A stretch of DNA of 64,000 bases from Caldilineaceae bacterium (GCA_019637695.1 JAHBVG010000022.1:20499-84498); one strand, 5' to 3'. Positions 1 through 9,829 are shown, numbered from the stretch's first letter. Made by a program: numbers and translations. The notes: a model not told the origin generated them from the letters alone.

Positions 1-1695
1 GCATCTTTAATGCTGGCCGCCTGTCCACAGCCAGAACCAACTTCTCCTGACGTGCCGCCTGCTGCTCAACCAGGCGTCCCACCAGGAGAAGCGCCGGCCG
101 TTACAGCGCCTACAGGTGAAGTTGTCCAGGGTGGCGTCTTTGTTGAGGCAACTAGCGACGACCCATCGATTCTCAACCCGATTATCGCTTCGGGTACCAA
201 TAGTTCCGATGTTTTCACCAAGATTTATCCATCTTTGATCGGTCAAGACCCATTCACAGGTGAATTTATCCCCACAGAAGTCGCTGAAAGTTGGGAAGTT
301 TCGGACGATGGCCTGGTTTGGACGTTCACGCTGCGCGACGATGTCTTCTGGACTGATGGCGAACCAGTCGATTCGGCGGACTTTAAGTTCACCTTTGACG
401 CCATCGCCAGCGATTTGGTGGAATCTCCCCGCAAATACTTCATGGACAACATTGCTAGCATTGAGGCGCCCGATCCACAGACAGTGGTTGTTACCTACAG
501 CTACATCAAGTGCGATTCATTGGGCAATCTCGGCCAATCCATGCTCCCCAGCCATCTCTATGCTGAGGATTTCAGCGACATTATGACGAGTCCAGAGAAC
601 GAAGCGCCTTCGGTGTCGGCTGGCCCTATGATCTTCCAAAACTGGGTACGTGATGAGAGTGTAACCACTGTGCGCAACCCTGATTACTTCAAGGGGGCGC
701 CCAATATGGAAGGCTGGATCTACCGCGAGATCCCGGATCCGGGCAGCCGTCTGGCCCAACTCCAAACGGGCGCTGCCAACGCCCTCAACTTGCAGCCAGA
801 ACAGATCGCCGCAGCCCAGTTCGATCCTAATTCAACGATCTACTTCTGGGAAGATGACGGCTACGACTACATTGCGCTCAATTTAGCCAATCCGGCCAAT
901 CCCCAGCCTGGGGTGGATGCAGATGGCAACCCCATTGAGCAGGAACCGCACCCAATTCTAGGCGATAAGAATGTCCGTCAGGCCATTGCCTATGCCCTGG
1001 ACTACGATTCGATCATCAACCAGGTCTATTTGGGACAGGGCTACCGCATTGCCGCCAATGTGTTGCCCGCCATCGAATGGGCCTACAACAACGATCTTGA
1101 GCCATATCCCTTTGATCGCGAGCGAGCCGTGCAACTATTGGAAGAAGCTGGTTGGGTCGATGAAAACGGCGACGGCGTTCGCGAGCGCGATGGCGTCCGG
1201 TTATCGCTCAATCTGCTCACGAATGCTGGCAACACCACCCGCGAAGACCTGGGTGTGCTGGTCGATGATCTGCTGGGCCAGATTGGCTTCGACATTAACT
1301 TCTCGGCCATTGAGTTTGGCAGCATGTTGACCGAGATGGACAACCAGACTTTCGATATGGTGATCATCGGCTGGACTGGCCTGGGCGCCGATCCTAACGA
1401 TGATGCCTTCTGGAGCCGCCAATACGATGTCCCCGGCAGTGGGTTCAACTTTGTCAGCTTTAGCAACGACCGCGTCGAAGAGCTGCTGGCCCAGGGTGTC
1501 AGTGTTCCTGGCTGTGATCCGCAAGAGCGCGCTGCTTATTACTATGAAATCCAAGAGATCATCCACGACGAACTGCCTTACATCTTCGTGCGTGGGCGGG
1601 TAAGCAACTATGCTTACACCAACGACTGGCAGGGGATCAACCCCGGCCCGTGGAGTTTCTACCACAACATGGAACAGTGGTCGCGCGTGCCGTAA
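1..1695 (+). CDS. ABC importer substrate-binding lipoprotein, peptide/nickel type (5' partial)
   Basis: Extracytoplasmic solute-binding protein of the SBP_bac_5 (DppA/OppA) family, which captures oligopeptides or similar solutes and hands them to the two permeases that follow. The frame is open at base 1. The first residues read ASLMLAAC, a lipobox with the lipidated Cys at bases 22-24, so the ATG at base 10 is internal and only the front of the signal peptide is missing. A Pro-rich tether follows, then the family body: an SILNPI stretch, LRDDVFWTDG near residue 110, and a late SFSNDRVEELLAQG block typical of the last lobe. The length fits the family. The substrate cannot be read from sequence. 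A hairpin separates it from the permease genes. Confidence 0.93.
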   Translation, partial: ASLMLAACPQPEPTSPDVPPAAQPGVPPGEAPAVTAPTGEVVQGGVFVEATSDDPSILNPIIASGTNSSDVFTKIYPSLIGQDPFTGEFIPTEVAESWEVSDDGLVWTFTLRDDVFWTDGEPVDSADFKFTFDAIASDLVESPRKYFMDNIASIEAPDPQTVVVTYSYIKCDSLGNLGQSMLPSHLYAEDFSDIMTSPENEAPSVSAGPMIFQNWVRDESVTTVRNPDYFKGAPNMEGWIYREIPDPGSRLAQLQTGAANALNLQPEQIAAAQFDPNSTIYFWEDDGYDYIALNLANPANPQPGVDADGNPIEQEPHPILGDKNVRQAIAYALDYDSIINQVYLGQGYRIAANVLPAIEWAYNNDLEPYPFDRERAVQLLEEAGWVDENGDGVRERDGVRLSLNLLTNAGNTTREDLGVLVDDLLGQIGFDINFSAIEFGSMLTEMDNQTFDMVIIGWTGLGADPNDDAFWSRQYDVPGSGFNFVSFSNDRVEELLAQGVSVPGCDPQERAAYYYEIQEIIHDELPYIFVRGRVSNYAYTNDWQGINPGPWSFYHNMEQWSRVP

Positions 1696-1746
1696 TTCCT
1701 AACTGGCACAGGTGAACCGACAATACTCTTGTTGTGCATGATAGTG

Positions 1747-1787
1747 AAGGGGAGTGCAGGGGAGCAGGATTTCTCTGCACTCCCCTT
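1747..1787 (+). terminator. Hairpin between binding-protein and permease genes
   Basis: Perfect 13-bp inverted repeat (AAGGGGAGTGCAG at 1747-1759 pairing with 1775-1787) in the 139-bp gap after the binding-protein gene. There is no clean T-run, so it may stabilise the upstream mRNA or attenuate transcription, which would give more binding protein than permease. That role is inferred. Confidence 0.6.
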
Positions 1788-1834
1788 GTGTGTAAATAAC
1801 GCTGTGTGGTTCTCTTTAGAGAGGATAGGCCATT

Positions 1835-2899
1835 GTGACCCGGTATGTGATTCGTCGCCTGCTTCAGGCCATCCCTACCTTATTAGGCGTGAGTGTGATC
1901 GCCTTTATTCTGGTGAGTTCAACGCCTGGGGATCCGGTTGCGATCCGCACCTTTGATCCGAACATTACGCAAGAGACGCGAGAGATCATGCGTCGCCAGC
2001 TTGGGTTGGATCAACCGCTCCCTGTGCAATATGTGCGCTGGTTTACGGGGCTCGCCATCCGCACGGGGGATGTGCGCGAAGAATTCTCGGCGACCGTCAA
2101 CCGCTGCTGGTATGTCGACGCCTTCAACACAACCGTGTGCGATAGCGGCGGCGGCGTGATCCGCGGCAACCTGGGCACAAGCATTGAGACACGGCAGCCG
2201 GTCTGGAGTCGCATTGTGGAACGGATGCCCGCCACCTTCGAACTGGGGATCGCAGCGCTGGTCTTGGCGCTTTTGGTCGGCGTGCCCCTGGGGGTACTCA
2301 GCGCTGTCTATCAAGGATCGATCTTTGACAACACAGTGCGCATCCTCGCTGTGGTGGGCAACGCCGTGCCGATCTTCTGGCTTGGCCTCATGTGCATCTT
2401 CTTTTTTGGCGTCTATTTGGGGTGGCTGCCCACCGCTGGTCGGCAGACCGTGACGCTCACTGGCGAATTCGATCTGCTGGATCGCATCCGCCACTTGATC
2501 CTGCCCACTATCATTCTGGCCTTCGGCAACATCGCCGGCATGAGCCGCTTTATGCGCACCGAAACTTTGGAAGTGATCCGCACTGATTATATCCGCACGG
2601 CCAAAGCCAAGGGCTTGCACGCCAACAGCGTCTGGTTCATCCACGCCATGCGCAATGCCATGGTCCCGTTGATGACGCTGCTTGGCCCGGCTGTCACCGG
2701 CGTACTCACCGGCGCTGTGATCACCGAGACAATCTTTTCGTGGCCGGGGATGGGGCGTTTGGCCTTTAGCGCGGCCATCCAACGCGATTACCCGACTGTG
2801 CTGGGGACAGTGATGTTCTTCGCGGTACTCACAATTTTGGGCAATCTGCTGTCAGATATTTTCTATGGGATTGTAGACCCGCGTGTGCGGTTGGCTTAA
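1835..2899 (+). CDS. ABC transporter permease, DppB/OppB type
   Basis: Inner-membrane permease subunit of the peptide/nickel ABC importer. It starts at GTG (1835) behind a GAGAGGA ribosome site; no upstream ATG fits. The N-terminus TRYVIRRLLQAIPTLLGVSV is the standard first membrane helix of DppB/OppB. The cytoplasmic EAA-type coupling loop is present (DYIRTAKAKGL, about residue 250), as is the GLDQPLPVQY segment after helix 1. The outer loop carries about 40 extra residues with two Cys (RCWY...TVCD), which could form a disulfide outside the membrane. Length is 354 residues. It pairs with the next permease. Confidence 0.95.
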   Translation: MTRYVIRRLLQAIPTLLGVSVIAFILVSSTPGDPVAIRTFDPNITQETREIMRRQLGLDQPLPVQYVRWFTGLAIRTGDVREEFSATVNRCWYVDAFNTTVCDSGGGVIRGNLGTSIETRQPVWSRIVERMPATFELGIAALVLALLVGVPLGVLSAVYQGSIFDNTVRILAVVGNAVPIFWLGLMCIFFFGVYLGWLPTAGRQTVTLTGEFDLLDRIRHLILPTIILAFGNIAGMSRFMRTETLEVIRTDYIRTAKAKGLHANSVWFIHAMRNAMVPLMTLLGPAVTGVLTGAVITETIFSWPGMGRLAFSAAIQRDYPTVLGTVMFFAVLTILGNLLSDIFYGIVDPRVRLA

Positions 2900-2919
2900 T
2901 TCAGAGGAGGCCTGTAGAC

Positions 2920-3960
2920 ATGTCTGTTCAAAACGCCCGGGTCGTTCACCGCGAGATGAGCGCGGCGCGAGCGGCGGAGATACAATTACAGCGCAAGCCC
3001 CGCACGTTTTGGAGCATGGCGATTCAGAGTCTGCGCCGGGATAGGGTGACGATTGCCGCGCTCGCCTTTCTCTTTGTTTTGGGGACGCTTTCCCTATTTG
3101 CGCCCGTTTTGACCGATCTGCTCGTCGGCGTTGGCCCGAACACGACCAACCCCGCCAATGCCTTTGCCCAACCCTATATTGGTCCTTACATCCAATGGAT
3201 GTTGGGTACGGATACGACGACAGCGCCGGCAATGTTGAGCCGATCCAATGGCGTTACCCACTGGCTGGGGACGGATCAACTGGGGCGTGATCAAATGGCG
3301 CGCTTGCTCTACGGCGGGCGCGTTAGCCTGGGCATCGCGCTGACGGCGGCGGCGATTACGCTGCTTTTGGGCGTGAGCATCGGCGCCATTGCTGGATTCT
3401 TTGGCGGCGTTGTCGATGATGGGATTATGTGGTTGATCAACACGCTGGTGTCGATCCCCGGCATCTATTTGCTGATCATCGTCACCGCCATCTTCCGGCC
3501 AGATCCGCTGACGTTGACGCTTTTCTTAGGATTGCTCGGCTGGTTTGGCACGGCGCGCCTGATCCGCGGCAATGTCTTCAAGGTGCGCGAGCTGGATTTT
3601 GTGCTGGCGGCGCGATCGATTGGCGTAAACAATTTGCGCATTATGGCCCAGCATATTATCCCCAACAGCCTGCCGATTATTATCGTGAACGCCGCCATCG
3701 ATATTGGCGTCCTAATTTTGGTGGAATCAGCGCTTAGTTTCCTGGGGTTGGGGGTACAACCGCCCACGGCCACCTGGGGCAGTATGCTCAACCGCGCCAA
3801 TAATCTGCTCTTTTTGCGCGATCCTGGGACAGGCGATTATATCGCCCTGCACTTAATCGTCGCCCCCGGCCTGCTCATCACCTTCACTGTGCTGGCGCTT
3901 TACCTCATCGGCGATGGCCTGCGCGACGCGTTCGATCCGATGATGAAGAATACAAAGTGA
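2920..3960 (+). CDS. ABC transporter permease, DppC/OppC type
   Basis: Second inner-membrane permease of the same importer, 346 residues, 20 bp after the first and preceded by a strong AGAGGAGG site. It has a cytoplasmic N-terminus, a first helix near residues 45-65, the HWLGTDQLGRD motif common to DppC proteins (about residue 112), several further helices, and an EAA loop (ELDFVLAARSIGVNNL) followed by an SALSFLGLG block. An insertion between helix 1 and the HWLGTD motif (VGPNTTNPANAFAQPYIGPY) is longer than in most homologues. Its TGA stop is the first three bases of a heptamer repeat unit. Confidence 0.95.
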   Translation: MSVQNARVVHREMSAARAAEIQLQRKPRTFWSMAIQSLRRDRVTIAALAFLFVLGTLSLFAPVLTDLLVGVGPNTTNPANAFAQPYIGPYIQWMLGTDTTTAPAMLSRSNGVTHWLGTDQLGRDQMARLLYGGRVSLGIALTAAAITLLLGVSIGAIAGFFGGVVDDGIMWLINTLVSIPGIYLLIIVTAIFRPDPLTLTLFLGLLGWFGTARLIRGNVFKVRELDFVLAARSIGVNNLRIMAQHIIPNSLPIIIVNAAIDIGVLILVESALSFLGLGVQPPTATWGSMLNRANNLLFLRDPGTGDYIALHLIVAPGLLITFTVLALYLIGDGLRDAFDPMMKNTK

Positions 3961-3978
3961 TTGGGGATCGGGGACTGG
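3958..3978. repeat. Heptamer array A (3 units)
   Basis: Units TGATTGG, GGATCGG and GGACTGG follow each other with exact 7-nt spacing. The first unit contains the TGA stop of the DppC-type gene. The motif is complementary to array B at 4244-4281, so the two could pair across the intergenic region. Confidence 0.75.
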
Positions 3979-3985
3979 TAGGGGC

Positions 3986-4020
3986 GCTGCCTGCTGCGCC
4001 GCTGCTTGCTGCGCCGCTGC
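3986..4020. repeat. 15-bp tandem repeat, 2.3 copies
   Basis: GCTGCCTGCTGCGCC at 3986-4000 and GCTGCTTGCTGCGCC at 4001-4015, followed by a partial GCTGC. It lies in the convergent intergenic region. The stretch 4021-4180 holds no gene; a CCGACCG/CGGTCGG hairpin occurs near 4076-4092. Confidence 0.7.
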
Positions 4021-4186
4021 ATCTATTGAAGAAATCGTATGATCAACGACATGGTGGAATCTGTAGGTGCGGGCCGACCGCTGCGGTCGGACTGCAACCG
4101 CAGGTTCACCTGTAGACGTGCGGTTACAAACTGCACTACGTTTCATCATCTTCCTGATCAATACAGAAAATCGTAAAACCGGACAA

Positions 4187-4217
4187 AAAGGGCTTCGCCA
4201 TTGCGGCGAAGCCCTTT
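4187..4217 (-). terminator. Strong intrinsic terminator between convergent ABC units
   Basis: Perfect 13-bp stem (AAAGGGCTTCGCC pairing with GGCGAAGCCCTTT) with a 5-nt loop. Read on the minus strand it is followed by a T-run (CCCTTTTTG), so it best terminates the ATPase transcript. It may also work for the permease transcript arriving from the other side. Confidence 0.85.
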
Positions 4218-4243
4218 CTGATTTACAGGATAGTCAACTCTTC

Positions 4244-4281
4244 CTAATCCCCAGTCGCCAGTCACTAATCCCCAATCCCTA
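4244..4281. repeat. Heptamer array B (5-6 units)
   Basis: CTAATCC, CCAGTCG, CCAGTCA, CTAATCC and CCAATCC in strict 7-nt phase from 4244 to 4278, then CTAAACG, whose CTA is the TAG stop of the downstream ATPase gene on the minus strand. Confidence 0.8.
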
Positions 4282-5361
4282 AACGTTCACAACCTGACCG
4301 GTGGCTTCATCCACCGGCTTTACGGCTTCATGCAGGAAACAGGCTGCAAAGTGGCCGTTGCCGATATTGGTGAAGGCTGGCTCGTATTGGCGGCAGATGT
4401 CCATGACGCGGGGGCAGCGCGTGTTAAAGTTGCAGCCCTTGGGCGGATTGGCCGGGCTGGGCACATCCCCTTCAAGGATGATGCGCTGCCGCTCCTTCTC
4501 AATTTCCGGGTCAGGGATGGGCACGGCGGAGAGCAGCGCCTGCGTGTATGGGTGCAGTGGATTCTCGTAGAGATCATCGCGATCCGCCAATTCTACAATT
4601 TTGCCCAGGTACATCACGGCGATGCGGTCGGAGATGTGACGGACCACCGAAAGATCATGGGCGATGAAAAGATAGGTCAACCCCAAGTCGCCTTGTAGAT
4701 CTTCCAACAGGTTGATCACCTGCGCCTGGATCGACACATCGAGCGCCGAGATCGGCTCATCGCAGACGATGAAAGATGGATTGACGGCCAGGGCGCGGGC
4801 GACGCCAATGCGCTGGCGCTGGCCGCCCGAGAATTCGTGCGGGTAGCGGTTGATGAAGTAGGGGTTAAGGCCCACGATCTTCAACAATTCCTGCACACGC
4901 TCCTGGCGTTCCTTGCGGTTGCTGCCAATGTTGTGAACCTCTAGGGGCTCGCCGACGATGCTGCCCACTGTCATACGCGGGTTGAGCGACGCATAGGGAT
5001 CTTGAAAGATCATCTGCATCCGGCGGCGCATCCGGCGCAGGTCGCCGCTCCTCATCTTCGTCAGATCCTGGCCCTCGAAGATCACGGCGCCATCGGTTGG
5101 ATCATAGAGTTGTAGGATGGCCCGGCCCGTTGTGGACTTGCCACAGCCTGATTCGCCCACCAAACCTAATGTCTCGCCGCGGATCAGGTCGAAAGTGATG
5201 CCATCGACCGCTTTGATGCTGCCCACCTGCCGCTGAATAATAATGCCGCGGGTAATGGGGAAGTGCATCTTTAAGTTGCGTACACTGAGGAGTATATCCT
5301 GACTATTTCCGCCCGCAGGGACGGTGACGACGGGCGACTGGTTGCTTTCTCGGTTGTTCAT
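4279..5361 (-). CDS. ABC importer ATPase, DppF/OppF type
   Basis: Cytoplasmic ATPase that powers the peptide-type importer. It has Walker [10 protein letters not shown] near residue 72, Q-loop [10 protein letters not shown], signature [15 protein letters not shown], Walker [10 protein letters not shown] and the H-loop IAHD. The C-terminal oligopeptide domain keeps four Cys in the usual spacing (GCNFNTRC...DIC...AACF), a pattern linked to an iron-sulfur cluster in some relatives. Length is 360 residues. Its ATG overlaps the stop of the upstream ATPase by 4 bp (ATGA), so the two are translationally coupled. It converges on the permease genes. Confidence 0.95.
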   Translation of the reverse strand: MNNRESNQSPVVTVPAGGNSQDILLSVRNLKMHFPITRGIIIQRQVGSIKAVDGITFDLIRGETLGLVGESGCGKSTTGRAILQLYDPTDGAVIFEGQDLTKMRSGDLRRMRRRMQMIFQDPYASLNPRMTVGSIVGEPLEVHNIGSNRKERQERVQELLKIVGLNPYFINRYPHEFSGGQRQRIGVARALAVNPSFIVCDEPISALDVSIQAQVINLLEDLQGDLGLTYLFIAHDLSVVRHISDRIAVMYLGKIVELADRDDLYENPLHPYTQALLSAVPIPDPEIEKERQRIILEGDVPSPANPPKGCNFNTRCPRVMDICRQYEPAFTNIGNGHFAACFLHEAVKPVDEATGQVVNV

Positions 5362-6374
5362 GCGACTGCCTCTGCATCTGTTCTGGAATCGTAGATCTTC
5401 ACCTCAGAGATGTCCACCCAACAGGCGGATCGATGCCCTGCCCCCACTTCCATCAGCGGCGGGTTCTCTGCCCAGCACTTCTCGACGCTGAAAGGGCAGC
5501 GCGGGGCAAATGGGCAGTGGGATGGCGGATCAAGCAAATCTGGCGGTAGACCTTCAATGGGGATCAGGCGTTTTTGGCGTCCCAGATCCAGCCGGGGAAT
5601 CGAACGCAGCAGGCCGAGGGTGTAAGGGTGGCGAGGCTGTGCGTAGAGCGCATCGACAGCGGCTTCTTCGACGATGAAGCCAGAGTACATCACCAGCACC
5701 CGGTCGGCCATCCCGGCCACCACACCCAGATCATGGGTGATCCAGATGATAGCCATGCCCAACTCTTCCTTCAACCGCTCAACAAGGTCCACAATTTGGG
5801 CCTGGATCGTCACATCCAGCGCCGTGGTTGGCTCGTCGGCGATGAGTAGCTGTGGGTTGCAACTCAGCCCCATGGCAATCATCACACGCTGGCGCATGCC
5901 GCCCGAAAATTGATGGGGGTAATCGTCCAGTCGGGAGCTTGCCCCAGGGATGCCCACCAATTCCAGCAGTTCTACAGCGCGCCTGCGCGCATCGTCGCGG
6001 TTGAAGCGCATGTGGAGTTCAATGGACTCGGTAATCTGACGACCAATCGTGAGGACAGGGTTGAGCGAGGTCATGGGGTCCTGAAAGATCATGGCGATGC
6101 GGTTGCCACGGATCCGACGCAGTTCCTCTTCTTTCAACTTGAGCAGATCCTGCCCATCGAACCAGACCTCACCGTCCACAATCTTGCCTGGCGGTTCTGG
6201 AATCAGGCGGATAAGCGACATCACGCCCACGCTTTTGCCACTACCCGATTCACCCACAATGGCAACGGTCTCTCCTTGAGCAACTTCATAGGAGATCCCA
6301 TTTACCGCATGGACAACCCCGTCCTGGGTAAAGAATTGGGTTTTCAGATTTCTGACTTCTAGTAATTTAGCCAT
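5358..6374 (-). CDS. ABC importer ATPase, DppD/OppD type
   Basis: Partner ATPase of the heterodimeric motor, 338 residues. It has Walker A GESGSGKS near residue 41, [10 protein letters not shown], signature [13 protein letters not shown], Walker [11 protein letters not shown] and H-loop ITHD, plus the Cys-containing C-terminal domain (HCPFAPRC...EKC...SACW). The ATG at 6374 has GAGGAG upstream. It heads the minus-strand two-gene unit, and its promoter must lie in 6375-6750. Confidence 0.95.
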   Translation of the reverse strand: MAKLLEVRNLKTQFFTQDGVVHAVNGISYEVAQGETVAIVGESGSGKSVGVMSLIRLIPEPPGKIVDGEVWFDGQDLLKLKEEELRRIRGNRIAMIFQDPMTSLNPVLTIGRQITESIELHMRFNRDDARRRAVELLELVGIPGASSRLDDYPHQFSGGMRQRVMIAMGLSCNPQLLIADEPTTALDVTIQAQIVDLVERLKEELGMAIIWITHDLGVVAGMADRVLVMYSGFIVEEAAVDALYAQPRHPYTLGLLRSIPRLDLGRQKRLIPIEGLPPDLLDPPSHCPFAPRCPFSVEKCWAENPPLMEVGAGHRSACWVDISEVKIYDSRTDAEAVA

Positions 6375-6754
6375 TGCGGCCTACTCCTCTGAAAACTGAA
6401 CGATGAGGAACCAGTAAATTTCGGCATGTACCACAAAATAAGAGCCAGTCTAGAATTTAAAGGACTCAGGATTGAGACCCGGATTTATGCAAAAGGAAAG
6501 GGTGCAACCGGACAAATCGTTCGTGTACATCCCACATTGGGGAAAGCAGGATTGGTCATATTGACGGATCAACTATAGATTTTGAAGAACAAGAATTCAG
6601 GGGAACTCCGCTCTCTCATTGTGACGAGCGAGGAGAATCTCGTCCAATTGTTCGCTATACCAAGAGTCACTAGCCAGAGGTGATAGCTGGCGATTCTGCC
6701 TGGGCAGTATAACATGGGCTATCCTAACAATCTTTAGAGGCTTTGTCAATTTAA
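6375..6754. other. Intergenic region without a gene
   Basis: No reading frame with coding character. It separates the ATPase pair from the end of argH and should hold the ATPase promoter, though no convincing -35/-10 pair was picked out. It is more AT-rich than the flanking genes. Confidence 0.6.
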
Positions 6755-6836
6755 TCTCAGGCTACGGGTGCGTCCCAAAATTTTGGGAAGTACAGGGATG
6801 GTTCGACAAAAATTTGGGACGCACTCTCAGGCTACG
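6755..6836. repeat. Small palindromic element with 12-bp direct repeats at the argH stop
   Basis: The core at 6767-6824 begins GGTGCGTCCCAAA and ends TTTGGGACGCAC, giving terminal inverted repeats of about 12 bp. It is bracketed by identical 12-bp direct repeats TCTCAGGCTACG at 6755-6766 and 6825-6836. The right repeat contains the argH stop codon (CTA at 6832-6834 on +). This is the layout of a tiny mobile palindrome with a target duplication, or of a local duplication. No transposase is encoded. Confidence 0.65.
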
Positions 6837-8235
6837 CCCCTATGGAAGCGCCATCGGCGCCGGCTGCAAGCCACGCCTGTAAAGCCTCGATCTGAACGGA
6901 AACGGCGCGCCGGCTGCTTCCCCCTTCGGCATCCCGTTGATCCACGCTACGCTGATAATCCCAGACCTCTATCACATCGGCGGCAAAGGCAGGATGCAAC
7001 GTGCGCAGTTGATCCACGGAAAGCGCGGTCAAGGAAATGTGTAGATCCTCGGCCATCCGCACCGCCGCGCCCGCGATGTGATGTGTCTCGCGGAAGGGGA
7101 CGCCCTTGCGCACGAGGTATTCGGCCAAATCAGTGGATAGCATCTCTGGAACCAACGATTGCGCCATTCGCCCGGCGTTGACCGTCAATGTGGAAAGAAC
7201 CCCTGCCGCGATCTGCAACGAGCCAGCCAGCGTATCAACAGCGTCAAAGAGGGGTTCTTTGTCCTCTTGTAGATCTTTGTTGTAGGTTGTGGGCAGGCCC
7301 TTCATCGTCATCAACAGCCCGCTCAGGTCGCCGAAGACCCGGCCAGATTTGCCGCGCAGGAGTTCCATCGAATCGGGGTTTTTCTTTTGCGGCATCAGAC
7401 TGCTGCCGGTACTGTAGGCGTCGGCCAGCGAGACAAAGCCGAACTCGCGGCTGCTGTAGATGATCAGGTCCTCGGCCAGACGGCTGAGGTGGATCATGGT
7501 CAGCGTCGCCCAAAAGAGGAATTCGGCTACAAAATCGCGATCGCTGACACTATCCATGCTGTTGGCGGTGACGCCGGCAAAGTCCAGTTCCTGCGCCAGG
7601 AAGGCGCGGTCGATGGCGAACGGGTTCCCAGCCAGCGCGCCCGATCCCAGAGGAAGCTGGTTGACGCGGCGCTGTAACTCATCCAATCGTTCGGCGTCGC
7701 GCTGCCACGACCAGACATGGGCGAGCAGCCAATGGCTCCAGCGCACCGGCTGCGCCGGTTGTAGATGGGTGTAGCCTGGCATCAATAGATCGATCTCGGC
7801 TGCGGCGCGCTCCACGGCAACGCCGATCAACCCATGCAGATATCGGCGCAGGAGGGCGATCTCCTTGCGCAGCCAGAGACGCATATCGGTGGCAATCTGA
7901 TCATTGCGGCTGCGTCCTGTGTGCAGTTTGCCCGCTACTTCGCCGATCAACTCGGTGAGCCGCCGCTCGTTAGCGGTGTGGATGTCCTCATCGCCTGCGG
8001 TTGTGGTAAAACGACCCTCGGCCCATTCCCCTGCCACCGCCTCCAGACCGGCGATGATCGCCTCCGCTTCGGCGCTTGTGAGAAGACCCGTCCGCGCCAG
8101 CGCTTTGGCGTAGGCCTGACTGCCCAGAATATCCACGCGCCAGAGCCGTTTGTCGAAAGGCAGCGACGCGTTGAACGCCTCCATCAGCGGATCTGTCTTG
8201 CCGCTAAACCGTCCTCCCCACAACTTCACAGACAT
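6832..8235 (-). CDS. argH: Argininosuccinate lyase
   Basis: Cleaves argininosuccinate to arginine and fumarate, the last step of arginine synthesis, in the cytoplasm. The product is 467 residues, the family length. The start is the ATG at 8235 ([14 protein letters not shown]), placed by GGAGG 9 nt upstream; a longer frame to 8337 lacks family similarity. Visible motifs are TGRSRNDQ (about 107-114), YTHLQPAQ with the catalytic His near 157, and the fumarase/lyase signature [12 protein letters not shown] at 277-288 with the catalytic Ser at 278/279. No other arginine gene is adjacent. Its stop lies inside a 12-bp direct repeat. Confidence 0.97.
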   Translation of the reverse strand: MSVKLWGGRFSGKTDPLMEAFNASLPFDKRLWRVDILGSQAYAKALARTGLLTSAEAEAIIAGLEAVAGEWAEGRFTTTAGDEDIHTANERRLTELIGEVAGKLHTGRSRNDQIATDMRLWLRKEIALLRRYLHGLIGVAVERAAAEIDLLMPGYTHLQPAQPVRWSHWLLAHVWSWQRDAERLDELQRRVNQLPLGSGALAGNPFAIDRAFLAQELDFAGVTANSMDSVSDRDFVAEFLFWATLTMIHLSRLAEDLIIYSSREFGFVSLADAYSTGSSLMPQKKNPDSMELLRGKSGRVFGDLSGLLMTMKGLPTTYNKDLQEDKEPLFDAVDTLAGSLQIAAGVLSTLTVNAGRMAQSLVPEMLSTDLAEYLVRKGVPFRETHHIAGAAVRMAEDLHISLTALSVDQLRTLHPAFAADVIEVWDYQRSVDQRDAEGGSSRRAVSVQIEALQAWLAAGADGASIGA

Positions 8236-8305
8236 AAAGCATCCTCCGCCGAAATGATGAACCATGAAGATGGAATCATAACCGATGAATGGGGGAGAGT
8301 AAAAA

Positions 8306-8333
8306 GTGCAGGTTGCGAGTGGCAGGTGGCAAG
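8306..8333. repeat. Heptamer array C (4 units)
   Basis: GTGCAGG, TTGCGAG, TGGCAGG and TGGCAAG in strict 7-nt phase upstream of argH, directly next to the 82-bp palindrome. The sequence type is related to array F (CAGGTTTG units). Confidence 0.65.
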
Positions 8334-8337
8334 TCAA

Positions 8338-8419
8338 TAGACATTATCGGCAATAAGACCTGCCAGGTTGCAGAAAACCTGGCAGGTCTCCAGAGAATCG
8401 CTACTACCGATAATGTCTA
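8338..8419. repeat. 82-bp nested palindrome (MITE-like)
   Basis: Perfect 13-bp terminal inverted repeats TAGACATTATCGG (8338-8350) and CCGATAATGTCTA (8407-8419) enclose a second perfect 14-bp inverted repeat, AGACCTGCCAGGTT (8356-8369) and AACCTGGCAGGTCT (8376-8389). It sits between divergent argH and the serine hydrolase gene and could be a non-autonomous element or a cruciform or hairpin regulatory structure. Confidence 0.75.
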
Positions 8420-8582
8420 ATAGCGAACCCATCTTGCCTATCCACATGACCAGGAGAGTCTGATCGCTCGTCGTAGAATAAGATACATCCTCATATAGAA
8501 GACAGACAGCGACAGCAGGCGTAAAGTGTTTGAAAACAGGCGTTTAGATCCTCGGCCACGAAACGCAGAAAAGGAAGATCCA

Positions 8583-9797
8583 ATGATTGGAAAATTAGGA
8601 AAAGGTGTCTTTATCCTATTTAGCGTCATTGCTATACTCTTTGCTGTGCTATTCATTGCCATGAGTCTCTTCAATTCGCCGACCTATGCATGGCGTATCC
8701 TGCGCTATGGTGAGTCGGACATAGCCGATACGCGTATCTTCCCGGAGCGCATCATTGACAACGGCGAGACATATTCCATCATCCAACGCGGTGGTGAAGG
8801 TGTTCCATCCGAAGTGGAATACCTCTATCAAGGCAAGCTGCGCAAAGAAGTGCTGGATGATCTGCTCAAGCGCACAGGCACACGCGCCTTTCTCATCATT
8901 CAAGACGATAGACTCATCTACGAAACCTATCTCGAGTCTTCGCGTCAGGATGTCCACACATCTTTCTCCACGGCAAAGTCTTTTTCGTCGGCGTTGATCG
9001 GAGCCGCCATTGCAGATGGTAGTATCGGGTCCGTGAACGACGCGGTGATTGAATACGTCCCAGAGATTAGGGGACGCGGCCTCGATCGGTTGACCATCCG
9101 CGATCTATTGCTGATGAATTCAGGCATCCGCTATTTGCACAGCCATGAGATCCCGTTCTACATGGCTCCCTTTAGCGATGACGCCCTCACCTATTATCCG
9201 CCCGATTTGCGGAAGGTCGCGCTGAGTGTTGAAGCCAGCGATACGCCGATTGGTGAAGCATTCCGCTACAACAATTACCATATGTTGCTCGAAGGTCTGA
9301 TCATCGAACGTGCGACTGGGATGCATGTGGCTGAGTACTTGCAGGAAAGGTTTTGGAAGCCAATGGGCGCAGAGTTCCCCGCCTCGTGGAGCATGGACAG
9401 CGAAACCAGCGGCTTCGAGAAGATGGAAAGCGGCGTCAACGCCCGCGCCATTGACTACGCCCGCTTCGGTTTGATCTTTCTCCACAACGGACGCTGGAAC
9501 GGTGTTGAGATCCTACCGGAAGCCTGGGTTGCTGAATCAACACAGCCTCTGCGCCCCGACCCGCGCAGATGGGAGACCATGAAAGACGTACTCGATCATG
9601 GTGGGTACTACAAATATCATTGGTGGGGCGTCAACAACCCAGACGGAACCTATGACTTCCATTCGCACGGCAAATACGATCAGATCATCTACGTCGCCCC
9701 ACGCAAGAATGTGGTTATCGTCCGCCTCGGCGACAGGCTGGATAAAAACATAGACTGGGCGTCGGTGCTTCACAATATGGTTGACCGATTGCCCTGA
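8583..9797 (+). CDS. Membrane-anchored serine hydrolase, beta-lactamase class C family
   Basis: Serine beta-lactamase/penicillin-binding-like hydrolase, 404 residues from the ATG at 8583 (AAAGGAAGA just upstream; the frame opens earlier but without support). One N-terminal helix (about residues 8-28) anchors or exports it, so the enzyme faces the outside. The nucleophile motif S-x-x-K is at 129-132 (STAK), the YNN triad motif lies in the middle, and the third box reads HSHGK. RAFLIIQDDRLIYE before the SxxK is typical of the esterase/EstB-like branch. Likely an esterase or peptidase; substrate unknown. No operon partner. Confidence 0.85.
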   Translation: MIGKLGKGVFILFSVIAILFAVLFIAMSLFNSPTYAWRILRYGESDIADTRIFPERIIDNGETYSIIQRGGEGVPSEVEYLYQGKLRKEVLDDLLKRTGTRAFLIIQDDRLIYETYLESSRQDVHTSFSTAKSFSSALIGAAIADGSIGSVNDAVIEYVPEIRGRGLDRLTIRDLLLMNSGIRYLHSHEIPFYMAPFSDDALTYYPPDLRKVALSVEASDTPIGEAFRYNNYHMLLEGLIIERATGMHVAEYLQERFWKPMGAEFPASWSMDSETSGFEKMESGVNARAIDYARFGLIFLHNGRWNGVEILPEAWVAESTQPLRPDPRRWETMKDVLDHGGYYKYHWWGVNNPDGTYDFHSHGKYDQIIYVAPRKNVVIVRLGDRLDKNIDWASVLHNMVDRLP

Positions 9798-9829
9798 TAA
9801 AACCAAAACGAAATTGGATCAAAAGAGAG

